Positions 1-5,273 of a stretch of DNA of 8,120 nucleotides are shown here, one piece after another. The translations under genes and the position numbers were made by a program. The stretch lies in the NCBI GenBank assembly GCA_936941515.1, contig CAKZJI010000490.1, positions 1 to 8,120 of the forward strand, written 5' to 3'. The notes beneath the pieces are model-generated. The model was not told where the DNA came from, made no database searches, and saw nothing but the letters and a program-made list of their open reading frames with translations. Position 1 is the stretch's first letter, and every line of letters starts with the position of its first letter. Origin of the DNA: an uncultured Propionibacteriaceae bacterium (GTDB lineage Bacteria; Actinomycetota; Actinomycetes; Propionibacteriales; Propionibacteriaceae).

Positions 1-615
1 GGTGATGATGACCACAACAGCCACCGCAGCCAGCGACGTCGAGGCAACCTCCTGCAGCGAATCAGTGAAGGCCAGCAGCAGAGCCGTCGCCGCTACCGCC
101 GGCCACGGCAGCCGCCGATCCTCCAACTCCCGGACCAACACCCCCAGCCCCACCCCGGCCAGGCACATCGGGAACACATAGTTCATGGCTCCCGGGGTCC
201 AGAACACGGTGTCGCCAGCCATAGAGGGCACCGCCCACATGAGCCACGGCAGCAACAGCAGGCAGAGGCAATACAGCCATGCCCTGCCGAGCCGCAGCCT
301 TCCCCCGACGATCAGGAACCCCAGCGCCAGCCCGGTGCCGGTGATCAGCAGCGGAGCGAACAGCGGATAGAACCATGTTCCCGGCCGCAGCACCAGCCGC
401 ACCATCGAGTCTGCGGTGCGCCCGTTGATCCGCAGCCACTCATTGGCGGACTCCCGAGCCCACGTGGCGAATGAGAACTGTCCCCGCGGGTCGCCACCCT
501 GACTGAGAAAGAGATAGTCGTCGCCCGCCAGGAACCACCAGCGCAGCAGGAGCCACCAGGCAACGAGGCTTGCGACAACGGCCCCAGCCACGGCGTATCG
601 CCCGCGTTTTCCCAT
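1..615 (-). CDS. Polytopic membrane protein, DUF6056/GT-C-like (N-terminal part, runs off window)
   Basis: An open minus-strand frame of 205 codons begins at the ATG at 615 and reaches the window edge without a stop, so only the N-terminus is visible. Hydrophobic segments lie near residues 8–30, 82–104, 112–130, 145–160 and 171–205. Just after the first segment is GDDY (31–34), followed by a polar stretch ending in NGR (64–66), then a Trp-rich loop with TPGAMNYVFPM (140–150). This pattern, an acidic DDY after the first helix plus a W..NGR motif, resembles DUF6056-type membrane proteins and GT-C glycosyltransferases, which use lipid-linked sugars outside the membrane. The family name is from memory, and no substrate can be assigned. 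The start is supported by a TATACT box seven bases upstream with almost no leader and no Shine-Dalgarno. It is divergent from the decarboxylase gene and may share a surface-polysaccharide locus with it. Confidence 0.75.
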   Translation of the reverse strand, partial: MGKRGRYAVAGAVVASLVAWWLLLRWWFLAGDDYLFLSQGGDPRGQFSFATWARESANEWLRINGRTADSMVRLVLRPGTWFYPLFAPLLITGTGLALGFLIVGGRLRLGRAWLYCLCLLLLPWLMWAVPSMAGDTVFWTPGAMNYVFPMCLAGVGLGVLVRELEDRRLPWPAVAATALLLAFTDSLQEVASTSLAAVAVVVIIT

Positions 616-621
616 GGCGGC

Positions 622-627
622 AGTATA
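622..627 (-). promoter_or_regulatory. -10 box TATACT, probable leaderless promoter of the membrane-protein gene
   Basis: Reading the minus strand, TATACT (5/6 to TATAAT) ends at 622, seven bases before the A of the ATG at 615. A transcript would therefore start at or next to the start codon. No Shine-Dalgarno precedes this ATG, which fits a leaderless mRNA, common in Actinomycetota. No convincing -35 hexamer is seen at 16–18 bases spacing. Confidence 0.45.
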
Positions 628-645
628 GGTGTGCGACACGACCGT

Positions 646-651
646 TAGGAT
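646..651 (+). promoter_or_regulatory. Candidate -10 box TAGGAT for the decarboxylase operon
   Basis: TAGGAT matches the TAnnAT form of actinobacterial -10 boxes. It would start transcription near 658, giving a leader of about 35 bases that holds the Shine-Dalgarno at 676–685. No clear -35 is visible. The site lies about 20 bases from the divergent TATACT box, so the two promoters would share their upstream DNA. Confidence 0.3.
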
Positions 652-692
652 TCGGCGCAAAGGGAATTAGGGAAGAGGAAGGGAGAAACGGC

Positions 693-1874
693 ATGCCGAC
701 GATTGAGACCCCCGCATTCGTGGTGGACGAGGCTCTGCTGCTGAGGCAGGTCGCCTCGTTCCGTGAGGCTTTGGACCGCGGCTGGCCCGGCTCTGTCCTC
801 TCCTATTCCGTCAAGACGAACTCCCTGCCATGGCTGGTCGGCTGGATGGGACGCCACGCAGTCCCAGCGGAGATCGTCTCCGCCGAGGAGTGGGAGCTGG
901 CCGTCCGCGTCGGCCACAACCCGGCGGACATCATCGTCAACGGTCCCGTGAAGACGCGGGAGCTGCTGACAACAGCCTTTGACGCGGGGGCAGTGGTCAA
1001 CCTCGACTCGCGGCGCGAGCTGCGCTGGGTCATCGAGCGGGCCGCAGCCGGGGAGCGCATCGACGGCGTCGGGCTGCGCGTCAACTGGAATGTCGACCGC
1101 GACGCGCCCAGCCACACGGCCAGCGGATCGGAGGGGCTGCGGTTCGGCTTCCACGCCGACAACGGGGACCTGGACGACGCAATCACCCAGCTGCGCTCCG
1201 CGGGCGTGCGCATCGCAGGCCTGCACCTGCACGTTACCTCCCTGACCCGCGCCCTCGACACCTACGTCTCCGCTGGCCGCACGGCCCGAGACATCATCGG
1301 CAGGCATGGGCTGGAGCTTGAGTGGCTGGACATGGGCGGCGGCTTCTTCGGTGGCGACTCGGACCGCTTCCCCACTCCCGACGAGTACGTGACGGCCATC
1401 CGTCAGGCCGTCGGCGATGCCGTCGACCCCTCGGCCACGAAGCTCATCATCGAGCCCGGAGCCGCGTTGGTCGCCGTCGCCTTCGACCTGCACACCTCGG
1501 TGATCGACTCCAAACCCGTGCAGGACCATCTCATCGTCGTCACCGATGGCTCCCGGACGAACCTGGACCCATTCCTGCGGAAGTCGTCCTACGAGCACAC
1601 CATCGTCAGCGACGGGGACCCCTGCGAGACCCCGCAGATCATCTCCGGGTTCACATGTTTGGACAACGACCGCCTCATGACGTTGACCGACGCGCCCCGC
1701 CTGTCGGAGGGCGACCAGATCATCTATCGCAAGGTGGGCTCTTACACGATGACGTTCAACCCGTTGTTCATCCAGTACCTTCCGCGGGTCTATGCTCGGC
1801 ACGCCGACTCCTCCCTGAGCGTCGTGCGTCAACGCTGGGGGGTCGACGAGTACCTGGCCGGCAACTCCTGGTGA
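693..1874 (+). CDS. Fold-type III PLP-dependent decarboxylase, LysA-like (Orn/DAP/Arg decarboxylase 2 superfamily)
   Basis: A 393-residue protein with the alanine-racemase-like barrel plus β-domain of diaminopimelate/ornithine decarboxylases. Visible motifs are YSVKTN (38–43) with K41 as the PLP Schiff-base lysine, NGPVK (83–87), HLHVTS (178–183), DMGGGF (213–218), EPGAALV (254–260), CLDND (322–326) and GSYT (349–352). The length fits the family (about 390–430). Several consensus positions differ: DapDC usually has H-x-GSQ, EPGR and C-E-S-G-D, whereas here the EPG arginine is Ala257 and the Glu after Cys322 is Leu. It is therefore probably not the housekeeping lysA and acts on another amino acid or an amino acid held on a carrier. 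I chose ATG 693 because AGGAAGGGAG (676–685) sits 7 bases upstream; a longer frame from 570 would overlap the divergent gene and adds basic, non-homologous sequence. An ATP-grasp gene follows after 38 bases, very likely in the same operon. Confidence 0.85.
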   Translation: MPTIETPAFVVDEALLLRQVASFREALDRGWPGSVLSYSVKTNSLPWLVGWMGRHAVPAEIVSAEEWELAVRVGHNPADIIVNGPVKTRELLTTAFDAGAVVNLDSRRELRWVIERAAAGERIDGVGLRVNWNVDRDAPSHTASGSEGLRFGFHADNGDLDDAITQLRSAGVRIAGLHLHVTSLTRALDTYVSAGRTARDIIGRHGLELEWLDMGGGFFGGDSDRFPTPDEYVTAIRQAVGDAVDPSATKLIIEPGAALVAVAFDLHTSVIDSKPVQDHLIVVTDGSRTNLDPFLRKSSYEHTIVSDGDPCETPQIISGFTCLDNDRLMTLTDAPRLSEGDQIIYRKVGSYTMTFNPLFIQYLPRVYARHADSSLSVVRQRWGVDEYLAGNSW

Positions 1875-1912
1875 GTCGGCACCACTGGCACGACCGAAAG
1901 GCAGAGACCGGA

Positions 1913-2893
1913 ATGAACGTCCTGATCCTCACCGCGGGCAGCCGCGTCCAGACCGTCACCTACTTCAGGAGGGCGCTGGCAGGCCGTGGGCGGGTGATCA
2001 CCACCGACGCCTCCGAACTGGCACCGGCCCTGTACGCCGCCGACGGCCACCACGTCGTCCCGCTCATCAGCGATCCCGCCTATCTGCCGGAGATCCTGCG
2101 CATCTGCCGGGAGGAGGAGATCTCGGTGGTGTTGTCGCTGCTGGATCCGGAGCTGAGTCTCCTGTCGCAGCACATCGCAGAGTTCGAGGCGCTGGGCGTG
2201 CAGGTGATGATCTCCCCGCCAGAGGTGGTGGAGCGGTCCTTCGACAAGTGGCTGATGTATCAGTGGCTGACGGAGGAGGGACTGCCGACGCCGAGGTCAT
2301 GGATCTCGCTGGAGCCCTGTCACGCCGACCTGGAGGCGGGGGTCGCAGAGTTCCCGTTGTTCGTGAAGTCGAGGACGGGCTCCGCGTCGGCGGGCATCGC
2401 ACGGATCGACTCCCGAGAGGAGCTCGACGCCGCCTTCGCAGCCACCCCGGGCCTCATCATCCAGGAGTTCCTGCCAGGTGAGCCCGTGGACGTGGATGTC
2501 TACGTCGACATGATCTCAGGTGAGGTCGTGGCGATGTTCGCGAAGAAAAAGCTCCGGATGCGGGCGGGCACAGCCGACAAGTCGGTGTCGTTCAAAGACG
2601 AGTCGCTGTTCGCGCTGGTGAGGGATTTTGTGACGCGCTGCGGGTTCCGCGGCACGATCGACGTCGACCTGTTTTCCACCCCAGAGGGCTGGTCGATCCT
2701 GGAGGTCAATCCCCGCTTCGGCGGGGTCTACCCGCATGCCTACGAGTGCGGCGTCGACTTCCCGTCGCTGCTGCTCAACAACGTCGAGGGCAGGGCCAAT
2801 GAACCAGCCATCGGCGACTACGAATCCGACTGGGCGATGCTGGGCTACGACGGCGTCATCATGCACCGCATCGAGGGTCTCTCCGAACGATAG
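1913..2893 (+). CDS. Stand-alone ATP-grasp ligase (carbamoyl-phosphate-synthase-like / PylC-like)
   Basis: A 326-residue ATP-grasp protein. The N-terminus MNVLILTAGSRVQTV is the pre-ATP-grasp Rossmann-like domain (about 1–100). The nucleotide site includes K112, VKSRTGSASAGI (151–162, glycine-rich loop) and QEFLPGEPVDVDVYVD (184–199). Metal and catalytic residues lie in IDVDLF (249–254) and ILEVNPRFGG (262–271, with E264, N266 and R268). KKKLRMRAG (211–219) is typical of small ATP-grasp ligases near CarB and PylC. Such enzymes form an acyl phosphate from a carboxylate and join it to an amine or thiol. The substrate cannot be told from sequence. The ATG at 1913 begins the family's N-terminal strand, with GAAAGG at 1896–1901 as a weak Shine-Dalgarno; the frame is open further upstream, but that part only overlaps the decarboxylase gene out of frame. 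It lies 38 bases after that gene, suggesting that ligase and decarboxylase act on one amino acid in turn. Confidence 0.85.
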   Translation: MNVLILTAGSRVQTVTYFRRALAGRGRVITTDASELAPALYAADGHHVVPLISDPAYLPEILRICREEEISVVLSLLDPELSLLSQHIAEFEALGVQVMISPPEVVERSFDKWLMYQWLTEEGLPTPRSWISLEPCHADLEAGVAEFPLFVKSRTGSASAGIARIDSREELDAAFAATPGLIIQEFLPGEPVDVDVYVDMISGEVVAMFAKKKLRMRAGTADKSVSFKDESLFALVRDFVTRCGFRGTIDVDLFSTPEGWSILEVNPRFGGVYPHAYECGVDFPSLLLNNVEGRANEPAIGDYESDWAMLGYDGVIMHRIEGLSER

Positions 2894-2906
2894 AAACCTA
2901 CGCTGG

Positions 2907-2956
2907 AGTAGGTAGCAGTCTTTGGTAGGCAGACCAGCCAAAGAGTGCCACCTACT
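2907..2956 (+). terminator. 50-base imperfect palindrome, probable terminator without a U-tract
   Basis: The base at position n pairs with that at 5863−n from 2907 to 2956. The run has three mismatches (2914/2949, 2918/2945, 2927/2936), one G·U (2926/2937) and a CAGA loop (2930–2933). The core is CTTTGGTAGG with CCAGCCAAAG, and the outer arms are GTAGGTAGCA with TGCCACCTAC. It begins 14 bases after the stop of the ATP-grasp gene. No T-run follows, so it would be a GC-stem terminator of the kind reported in Actinomycetota, or an RNA-stabilising stem. A further CCTAC at 2897–2901 can pair with the same GTAGG (2908–2912), giving a competing small hairpin. Confidence 0.5.
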
Positions 2957-2971
2957 GGGATGCACGAACTG

Positions 2972-3014
2972 CCTATCCCGACCACGGCGCGACTGGCTGC
3001 GTCATGGGGATAGG
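2972..3014. repeat. Inverted repeat CCTATCCC / GGGATAGG ahead of meaB
   Basis: Two perfect 8-base arms (2972–2979 and 3007–3014) are separated by 27 bases. The right arm overlaps the candidate -10 box of meaB and ends nine bases before its ATG. It could be a split operator or an RNA stem that limits access to the start. The wide spacing makes chance a real possibility. Confidence 0.3.
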
Positions 3015-3016
3015 GT
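3011..3016 (+). promoter_or_regulatory. Candidate -10 box TAGGGT for meaB, near-leaderless
   Basis: TAGGGT fits the TAnnnT -10 pattern and ends seven bases before the meaB ATG at 3023, so transcription would begin at the start codon itself. The alternative reading is that GGGTGG (3013–3018) acts as a poor Shine-Dalgarno four bases from the ATG on a longer transcript. No -35 match is evident. The terminator-like stem upstream makes a separate promoter here likely. Confidence 0.35.
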
Positions 3017-3022
3017 GGCATC

Positions 3023-4042
3023 ATGCGGAAACTCGATGTGGCGGAGCTGGCAGACAAGGTGGTCGAGGGATCCAGGGGCCATGTGGCCCGCGCCATCACC
3101 CTGGTGGAGTCCACCAAGCCCGCACACCGAGTGCAGGCCCATGAGCTGCTGCAACTGCTGGCCCCGCACACGGGGAAGGCCTTCCGCGTCGGCATCTCAG
3201 GCGTGCCCGGCGCCGGCAAGTCGACGTTCATCAACGCCATGGGAACCAAGCTCATCGACGAACATCAGCATCGGATCGCGGTGCTGGCCGTGGACCCGTC
3301 GTCCACACGCACCGGCGGCTCCATCTTGGGTGACCGCACCCGCATGGGTGACCTCGCCAACCGGTCTGAGGCCTTCGTCCGCCCGTCCCCATCGGCGGGC
3401 CACCTGGGCGGTGTCGCCCGCGCAACCCGCGAGTCGATGCTGGTGCTGGAGGCCGCCGGCTACGACGTCATCCTGGTGGAGACGGTCGGCGTCGGCCAGT
3501 CCGAGGTGGCTGTCGCCGGAATGGTCGACACATTCCTGTTCCTGCACGTCGCCCGCACCGGCGACCAGTTGCAGGGCATCAAACGCGGAATCCTGGAGCT
3601 GGCGGATGTGATCTCCATCACGAAGGCCGACGGCGACAACGAGGGAGAGGCCCGCGTGTCGGCCCGTGAGCTCAGCATCGCCATGAAGCTGATCTCCGGC
3701 GACGAGAAGCGACGCCGCGCCCCCGTCCTGACGTGCTCGTCCTACACGGGAGCAGGCCTAGACGATGTGTGGAAGGCCGTGACGCAGCACCGTGCGGATC
3801 TGGAGGCGGACGGTGAGCTGGGTGCCCGTCGCCTGGAGCAGCAGCGCAACTGGCTGTGGAACATGGTGGAGCAGGAGATCATCCAGTCCCTACGCACCTC
3901 ACCGCCCGTCCAGGAGCTGGCCAGGCAGGTGGAGGCGGACCTGGCAGCTGAGAGGCTGAGCGCTGTGGAGGGCGCCGACAGGATCCTCACAGCCTTCGCC
4001 CAGACCTTCCGGATCGACGACACCCAGCAGCATGCCGGGTAG
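3023..4042 (+). CDS. meaB: Methylmalonyl-CoA mutase-associated GTPase MeaB
   Basis: A 339-residue cytoplasmic G3E-family (SIMIBI) GTPase, normal in length for MeaB/ArgK. In this family the protein guards the adenosylcobalamin-dependent methylmalonyl-CoA mutase: it gates cofactor loading and helps remove damaged cofactor by GTP hydrolysis. Motifs are Walker A GVPGAGKST (60–68), DPSS (91–94), GDRTRM (103–108), ETVGVGQSE (153–161), GDQLQGIKRGILELAD (180–195) and the guanine-specificity motif TKAD (200–203, usually NKAD, so the Asn is replaced by Thr). The C-terminal part (about 280–330) would be the dimerisation arm. The ATG at 3023 is the first in frame beside a regulatory region and gives the expected N-terminus. 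The mutase genes mutA and mutB, often directly upstream, are absent here: the preceding gene is the ATP-grasp ligase and the next is fhaA. The role is secure; the location is unusual. Confidence 0.95.
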   Translation: MRKLDVAELADKVVEGSRGHVARAITLVESTKPAHRVQAHELLQLLAPHTGKAFRVGISGVPGAGKSTFINAMGTKLIDEHQHRIAVLAVDPSSTRTGGSILGDRTRMGDLANRSEAFVRPSPSAGHLGGVARATRESMLVLEAAGYDVILVETVGVGQSEVAVAGMVDTFLFLHVARTGDQLQGIKRGILELADVISITKADGDNEGEARVSARELSIAMKLISGDEKRRRAPVLTCSSYTGAGLDDVWKAVTQHRADLEADGELGARRLEQQRNWLWNMVEQEIIQSLRTSPPVQELARQVEADLAAERLSAVEGADRILTAFAQTFRIDDTQQHAG

Positions 4043-4046
4043 CAAC

Positions 4047-4076
4047 AAGACACCTACCTGCCCGGCTCTGTAAACT
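4047..4076 (+). promoter_or_regulatory. Candidate promoter of the fhaA–pbpA operon
   Basis: AAGACA (4047–4052, sharing GACA with TTGACA) and TAAACT (4071–4076, 4/6 to TATAAT) are separated by 18 bases, placing the start near 4083. The leader then holds AGGAGGG (4089–4095) four to five bases before the ATG at 4099, the strongest Shine-Dalgarno in the window. No terminator hairpin separates meaB from fhaA, so read-through from meaB is also possible. Confidence 0.4.
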
Positions 4077-4098
4077 AGGTTTGTTGAGAGGAGGGTGA

Positions 4099-4803
4099 AT
4101 GGGCGTATTCGACCGTGCCGAGAAGAAGATCGGCGCCGCTGTGGACAAGGTATTTGCCCGCGCCTTCAAGGGCGATGTGCAGCCTGTAGAGATCGCGGCG
4201 GGCATCCAGCGGGAGCTCGACGCCGAGGCGAGGCTGCTCAGCCGGGACAAGCGCTTGGTGCCCAACATCTTCACGGTGTCACTCTCCCCCCACGACTACA
4301 ACCGCCTGTTCCCCTACTCGAAGACCCTGAACGCGGAGATCACCCCCGACCTGCGGGAGCACGCCGCTGAACGCTCCTATGTGTTCAACGGCCCCATCCA
4401 GATCCTCTACGTCCTCGACCAGTCCCTGCCGACGGGGCAGTTCCACATCACCAGCCAGGCCACGTCGCAGAACCAGGAGCAGCCAGGCCCCCCGCCCCGC
4501 GCAGCCCAGCAGCTGGTGCTGGAGGTCGGCGGGGTGCGGCATCCCCTGGTGCCGCCGGGTCTGGTGATCGGACGCGGCTCCAACGCGGACCTGCGGGTCA
4601 ATGATCCGGGGGTGTCCCGTCGCCACGCCATGATCTCGGTGACAGGCCCCCTGGAGAACCGCACCATCACCATTGAGGATCTGGGCTCAACCAACGGCAT
4701 CCACGTCGACGGCTCCCGTGTGAAGTCTGCCCGCCTCACCAACGGCTCACGTATTGAGATCGGCAACACGAGGATGCTCGTGCACTCGCCAGCGGAGGCC
4801 TGA
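4099..4803 (+). CDS. fhaA: FhaA: DUF3662 plus FHA-domain protein, signalling adaptor for cell-wall synthesis
   Basis: A 234-residue cytoplasmic protein. Residues 1–115 form the FhaA N-terminal domain (DUF3662), beginning MGVFDRAEKKIG and including DVQPVEIAAGIQREL (26–40). A short Pro/Gln-rich linker (about 120–135) leads to a C-terminal FHA domain (138–230) with its phosphothreonine-binding signature: GRGSNADL (158–165), SRRH (173–176) and DLGSTNG (194–200). In mycobacteria FhaA binds kinase PknB and the phosphorylated pseudokinase domain of the flippase MviN, restraining peptidoglycan precursor export. The M. tuberculosis protein is over 500 residues because of a long disordered linker. The linker here is only about 20 residues, with both folded domains intact. 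The start is fixed by AGGAGGG at 4089–4095. It is the first gene of the growth operon, with fhaB 5 bases downstream. Confidence 0.95.
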   Translation: MGVFDRAEKKIGAAVDKVFARAFKGDVQPVEIAAGIQRELDAEARLLSRDKRLVPNIFTVSLSPHDYNRLFPYSKTLNAEITPDLREHAAERSYVFNGPIQILYVLDQSLPTGQFHITSQATSQNQEQPGPPPRAAQQLVLEVGGVRHPLVPPGLVIGRGSNADLRVNDPGVSRRHAMISVTGPLENRTITIEDLGSTNGIHVDGSRVKSARLTNGSRIEIGNTRMLVHSPAEA

Positions 4804-4808
4804 GCCGC

Positions 4809-5270
4809 ATGACTGATCTGATAGCGGCCGCCATCAAGGTCGTCTTCCTGGCACTCTTGTGGCTTTTCATCGCCATCATCGCCGACGTGGTCCGCAAGGA
4901 CATGTTCGGGCGCAAGGTGTCGGCCTCGGAGCTTCCCGCGACGGAGGCCGCCCCGGTGCCCCGCGGACGGGCTCAGCATCTTCCGCAGCGTTTCGTGGTC
5001 ACCCAGGGCGCGCAGCAGGGCCTGTCTGTCCCCGTTGAACCCACCATCAACTTGGGTCGCACCAGCGACTCCACCATCCTCCTCGACGACGACTACGCCT
5101 CCTCCAGGCATGCGCAGCTGGTGCAGCGCGACCCGGAGACCTGGGTGGTCAGCGATTTGGGGTCGACGAACGGCACTTACGTCAACGGCAAGCGGATATC
5201 GGATCCCACCCCCGTCACGGTGCGTGACATCATTCGCATCGGCCGCACCCTCATGAAGCTGGAGGTCTGA
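4809..5270 (+). CDS. fhaB: FhaB (FipA-like): membrane-anchored FHA-domain protein
   Basis: A 153-residue protein. One N-terminal membrane helix (about residues 4–27) is followed by the basic juxtamembrane VVRKDMFGRK (27–36), a short linker and a C-terminal FHA domain (61–153). FHA signature residues are GRTSDS (83–88), SSRH (98–101) and DLGSTNGTYVNG (116–127), so phosphopeptide binding should be intact. Length and architecture match mycobacterial FhaB/FipA (about 155 residues), which links kinase signalling to FtsZ/FtsQ and septal peptidoglycan synthesis. LDDDYASSRH is nearly identical to the mycobacterial version, as I remember it. The ATG at 4809 lies 5 bases after the fhaA stop, and GGAGG at 4794–4798 inside fhaA serves as its Shine-Dalgarno, so translation is probably coupled. 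pstP starts 3 bases after its stop. Confidence 0.95.
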   Translation: MTDLIAAAIKVVFLALLWLFIAIIADVVRKDMFGRKVSASELPATEAAPVPRGRAQHLPQRFVVTQGAQQGLSVPVEPTINLGRTSDSTILLDDDYASSRHAQLVQRDPETWVVSDLGSTNGTYVNGKRISDPTPVTVRDIIRIGRTLMKLEV

Positions 5271-5273
5271 GAC

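Noticed and set aside
570..692. Longer start for the decarboxylase at 570
   Set aside because: It overlaps the divergent gene's first codons, adds an Arg-rich extension not found in the family, and lacks a Shine-Dalgarno; ATG 693 has one at 676–685.
645..1832. 395-codon minus-strand open frame opposite the decarboxylase
   Set aside because: It is the antisense shadow of a high-GC gene; its composition is low in recognisable motifs, while the plus strand has clear PLP-enzyme motifs.
1322..1912. N-terminal extension of the ATP-grasp frame back to 1322
   Set aside because: The extension is an Arg/Pro/His-rich out-of-frame reading of the decarboxylase; the ATP-grasp fold starts at MNVLILTAGSR (1913).
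2960..3013. 17-codon small ORF (MHELPIPTTARLAASWG) just before meaB
   Set aside because: No Shine-Dalgarno, no run of a regulatory amino acid, and it would be untranslated if the meaB transcript begins near 3023. Probably chance.
2949..4057. CACCTAC shared by the two intergenic regions flanking meaB (2949 and 4051)
   Set aside because: The same heptamer also occurs inside coding sequence (for example near 1259 and 1957), so it is not a specific signal.
4043..4098. tRNA gene upstream of fhaA, as in some mycobacteria
   Set aside because: The gap is 56 bases, too short for a tRNA, and shows no T-loop motif.
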